DNA of 64,000 bases from an uncultured bacterium (GTDB lineage Bacteria; Actinomycetota; Coriobacteriia; Coriobacteriales; Atopobiaceae), in assembly GCA_905214865.1 (NCBI GenBank), contig CAJMNO010000003.1:88308-152307 (forward strand). The letters are read 5' to 3'. The position numbers were made by a program, and so were the translations under genes. Below the pieces are notes generated by a model. That model saw only the letters and a program-made list of their open reading frames with translations, had not been told where the DNA came from and did not search any database. Of the stretch, positions 62,237 through 64,000 are shown in pieces; position 1 is the first letter of the stretch, and each line of letters opens with the position of its first letter.

Positions 62237-63931
62237 ATGGGCGGCAAGATGACCAGGAGGGCGTTTCTCTCCGCCGGAGCGGTCTCGGCGGGGCTCATCG
62301 GCGCCCTGGGGGCCTATAACCTGCAAGGGACGAGCGCCCAGACGGCGGCGACGGACTATTCAAGCCTTGCGCTTGATGACTCCGCCTGGCAGTACGACTC
62401 CGACAACGACATCTACTACCAGCTCGGCGTGCAGTACTGCCTGAGCCCCGCCGCACCCGCCATCGAGTCGATGGGGATCTACGTCCCGGGTGCCTACCTC
62501 AGCGCCACGGCAAACTCCGACGGGTCGACCTACACCTGCGAGGTCAACGTTGATGGGACGGTTGGGGACTACACGGCCAAGGACGCACCCATCGCGATGC
62601 CCGTCACCACCAACGGCTACGCCCCGCAGAACCCTCCCACCTCGTACAGCTCCGACGACGTGAAGACCTACGCAGCCGCCGGCATGGTGTACGTCCTTGC
62701 GGGATGCCGCGGAAGGAGCAACGGGACCAACTCCGACGGGTCGGAGTACGACGGCGGCGCTCCGTGGGGCGTGACCGACCTCAAGGCGGCAATACGCTGC
62801 CTCCGCCACAACGGCGACGCCCTTCCGGGAAGCACGGACCGCATCTTCATCTTTGGCGTGTCCGCCGGCGGCGCCCAGAGCGCCGTGGTCGCCTCCACGG
62901 GGAACGCGTCGGAGTATGGCCCCTACCTCCAGTCGATTGGCGCCGTGACGGGGGAGGGCTCCTCCGACGCCGTATGCGGGGTGGCGTGCTGGTGCCCCGT
63001 GACGTCGCTCGACTCGGGCAACGAGGCCTACGAGTGGATGATGGGACAGTTCTCGACCGACGACACGCGCGCGCAGGGCACCTGGACCAGGGCGCTGTCA
63101 CAGGACATGGCACGGGAGTTCGTCTCGTACATAAACGGGTCCGACATCGAGGACGCCGACGGCAACCGCCTGACCCTCTCCGAGGGGGGAGAGGGGATCT
63201 ACACCTCGGGCAGCTACTACGACCAGATGCTCTCGACCATCGAGGGCTCGCTCGACAACTTCCTCGGCGACACGAGCTTTCCCTATGCCACCGACAACGC
63301 CACCTACGACGACGCACAGGCCTATGTCGACTCGCTCAACTCGGACGAGGATTGGGTGACCTACGACGCGTCCTCCAACACGGCGACGATCTCGAGCATC
63401 GGCGCGTTCGTGAGACACTGCAAGCCCCCGACCAAAGTCGTTGCCGCGTTTGACGCCCCCGACAAGAGCGCCATGGAGAACCTCCTGATGGGCGACCACG
63501 ACCAGGACGCCCGCCACTTTGACGCGACCATGGCCGACCTGATGGAGGACAACGCCAGCGAGTACTCCTCCCTGAGCGGCTATGACTCCAGCTACGCCTC
63601 GGACTGGGCGAGCGACGTCCAGACCAAGGACGCCCTGGGCACCGAGCAGGCCGTCCGCCTGAGCATGTACAGCCCGCTCTACTACCTGTGCCCCTCGGGA
63701 GACGGCTACGGCACCTCCACCGTGGCGCAAAACTGGAGGATCCGCAGCGGCATCACCCAGGGCGAGACCTCACTTGCCACCGAACTCAACCTGGCGCTGG
63801 TCCTCGCCCACGACTCGTCGGTGTCCAACCTCGACTTCCAGACGGTCTGGGCGCAGGGGCATACGGTCGCCGAGAGGAGCGGGGACCACACGCAGAACCT
63901 CATCGCGTGGATTGCATCCTGCCTCTCGTAG
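62237..63931 (+). CDS. Tat-exported tannase-like serine esterase
   Basis: 564 residues beginning with a twin-arginine signal (MTRRAFLSAG, R7-R8, then a hydrophobic stretch to about residue 26). The mature part matches lactobacillal tannases: GCRGRSNG, nucleophile S209 in GVSAGGAQS, VCGVACWCPV, NWRIRSG and a C-terminal histidine H542. Tannases release gallic acid from plant gallate esters; related enzymes act on other phenolic esters. The acid residue position of the triad appears to be E510 (QGETS) instead of aspartate. Confidence 0.85.
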   Translation: MGGKMTRRAFLSAGAVSAGLIGALGAYNLQGTSAQTAATDYSSLALDDSAWQYDSDNDIYYQLGVQYCLSPAAPAIESMGIYVPGAYLSATANSDGSTYTCEVNVDGTVGDYTAKDAPIAMPVTTNGYAPQNPPTSYSSDDVKTYAAAGMVYVLAGCRGRSNGTNSDGSEYDGGAPWGVTDLKAAIRCLRHNGDALPGSTDRIFIFGVSAGGAQSAVVASTGNASEYGPYLQSIGAVTGEGSSDAVCGVACWCPVTSLDSGNEAYEWMMGQFSTDDTRAQGTWTRALSQDMAREFVSYINGSDIEDADGNRLTLSEGGEGIYTSGSYYDQMLSTIEGSLDNFLGDTSFPYATDNATYDDAQAYVDSLNSDEDWVTYDASSNTATISSIGAFVRHCKPPTKVVAAFDAPDKSAMENLLMGDHDQDARHFDATMADLMEDNASEYSSLSGYDSSYASDWASDVQTKDALGTEQAVRLSMYSPLYYLCPSGDGYGTSTVAQNWRIRSGITQGETSLATELNLALVLAHDSSVSNLDFQTVWAQGHTVAERSGDHTQNLIAWIASCLS

Positions 63932-63952
63932 AGGGCTCCCAGCGGAATCATT

Positions 63953-63981
63953 ACCACCCGCATAGCGGGTGGTTTGCTCTT
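63953..63981 (+). terminator. intrinsic terminator after the tannase-like gene
   Basis: Nine-bp stem ACCACCCGC / GCGGGTGGT with a 3-base loop, followed by TTGCTCTT. Confidence 0.75.
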
Positions 63982-64000
63982 AGGGTATAACCCAGAAAAG

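Overview
The window is a high-GC, Gram-positive chromosomal segment without phage, plasmid, IS or CRISPR sequences. Zinc-ribbon forms of S14 and L33, a zinc-lid adenylate kinase, DisA, ClpC, a Gram-positive tRNA-tuf cluster, Tat-exported lipoproteins and a MurE of the lysine/ornithine type together suggest an anaerobic actinobacterium of the class Coriobacteriia (an Atopobiaceae/Olsenella-like genome is my best guess). This is an inference from protein resemblance; no 16S gene is present.

Bases 1-29,670 are the translation and transcription core, almost all on the minus strand. In transcription order (right to left) they are: tRNA-Tyr, tRNA-Thr, tRNA-Met and tuf; rpmG, tRNA-Trp, secE, nusG, rplK and rplA; rplJ and rplL behind an L10-type leader; rpoB and rpoC; an ArsR-family metal sensor; rpsL, rpsG, fusA and rpsJ; the rest of the S10 and spc clusters (rplC to rplO); then secY, adk and map, which runs off the left edge. 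The classical super-operon is cut by strong hairpins after rpsJ, after rplX and after secY. Near-consensus -35/-10 pairs with 17-18 base spacing precede the tRNA-tuf, rpmG, rplJ, rpoB, rpsL and rplC units.

Bases 30,000-46,200 are mainly housekeeping genes: disA, ispD, ispF, cysS, rlmB, a Rae1-like nuclease gene and tRNA-Thr in one tight run; clpC; a lysyl-tRNA synthetase fused to an HD hydrolase; greA; a TatA with a zinc-ribbon tail; a membrane-anchored spermidine-synthase-like protein; engB; ldh; and a SixA-phosphatase/CHAD fusion preceded by a PHO-box-like repeat. A cytoplasmic GH13 glycosidase gene follows on the plus strand.

Bases 47,843-54,328 are the accessory region of greatest interest. 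Three paralogous creatininase-family amidohydrolases, an M42 aminopeptidase, an S33 prolyl-aminopeptidase-like hydrolase and an orphan Tat-exported peptide-binding lipoprotein lie together, ending beside a tRNA-Pro gene. The set looks like an uptake and hydrolysis pathway for a peptide or lactam of unknown identity.

Bases 54,490-64,000 return to mixed housekeeping: tRNA-Pro, ispE, veg, an M24 Xaa-Pro peptidase, nagB, rdgB, rph, tRNA-Val, murE (possibly leaderless), a HAD phosphatase and a Tat-exported tannase-like esterase whose catalytic aspartate position appears to be glutamate.
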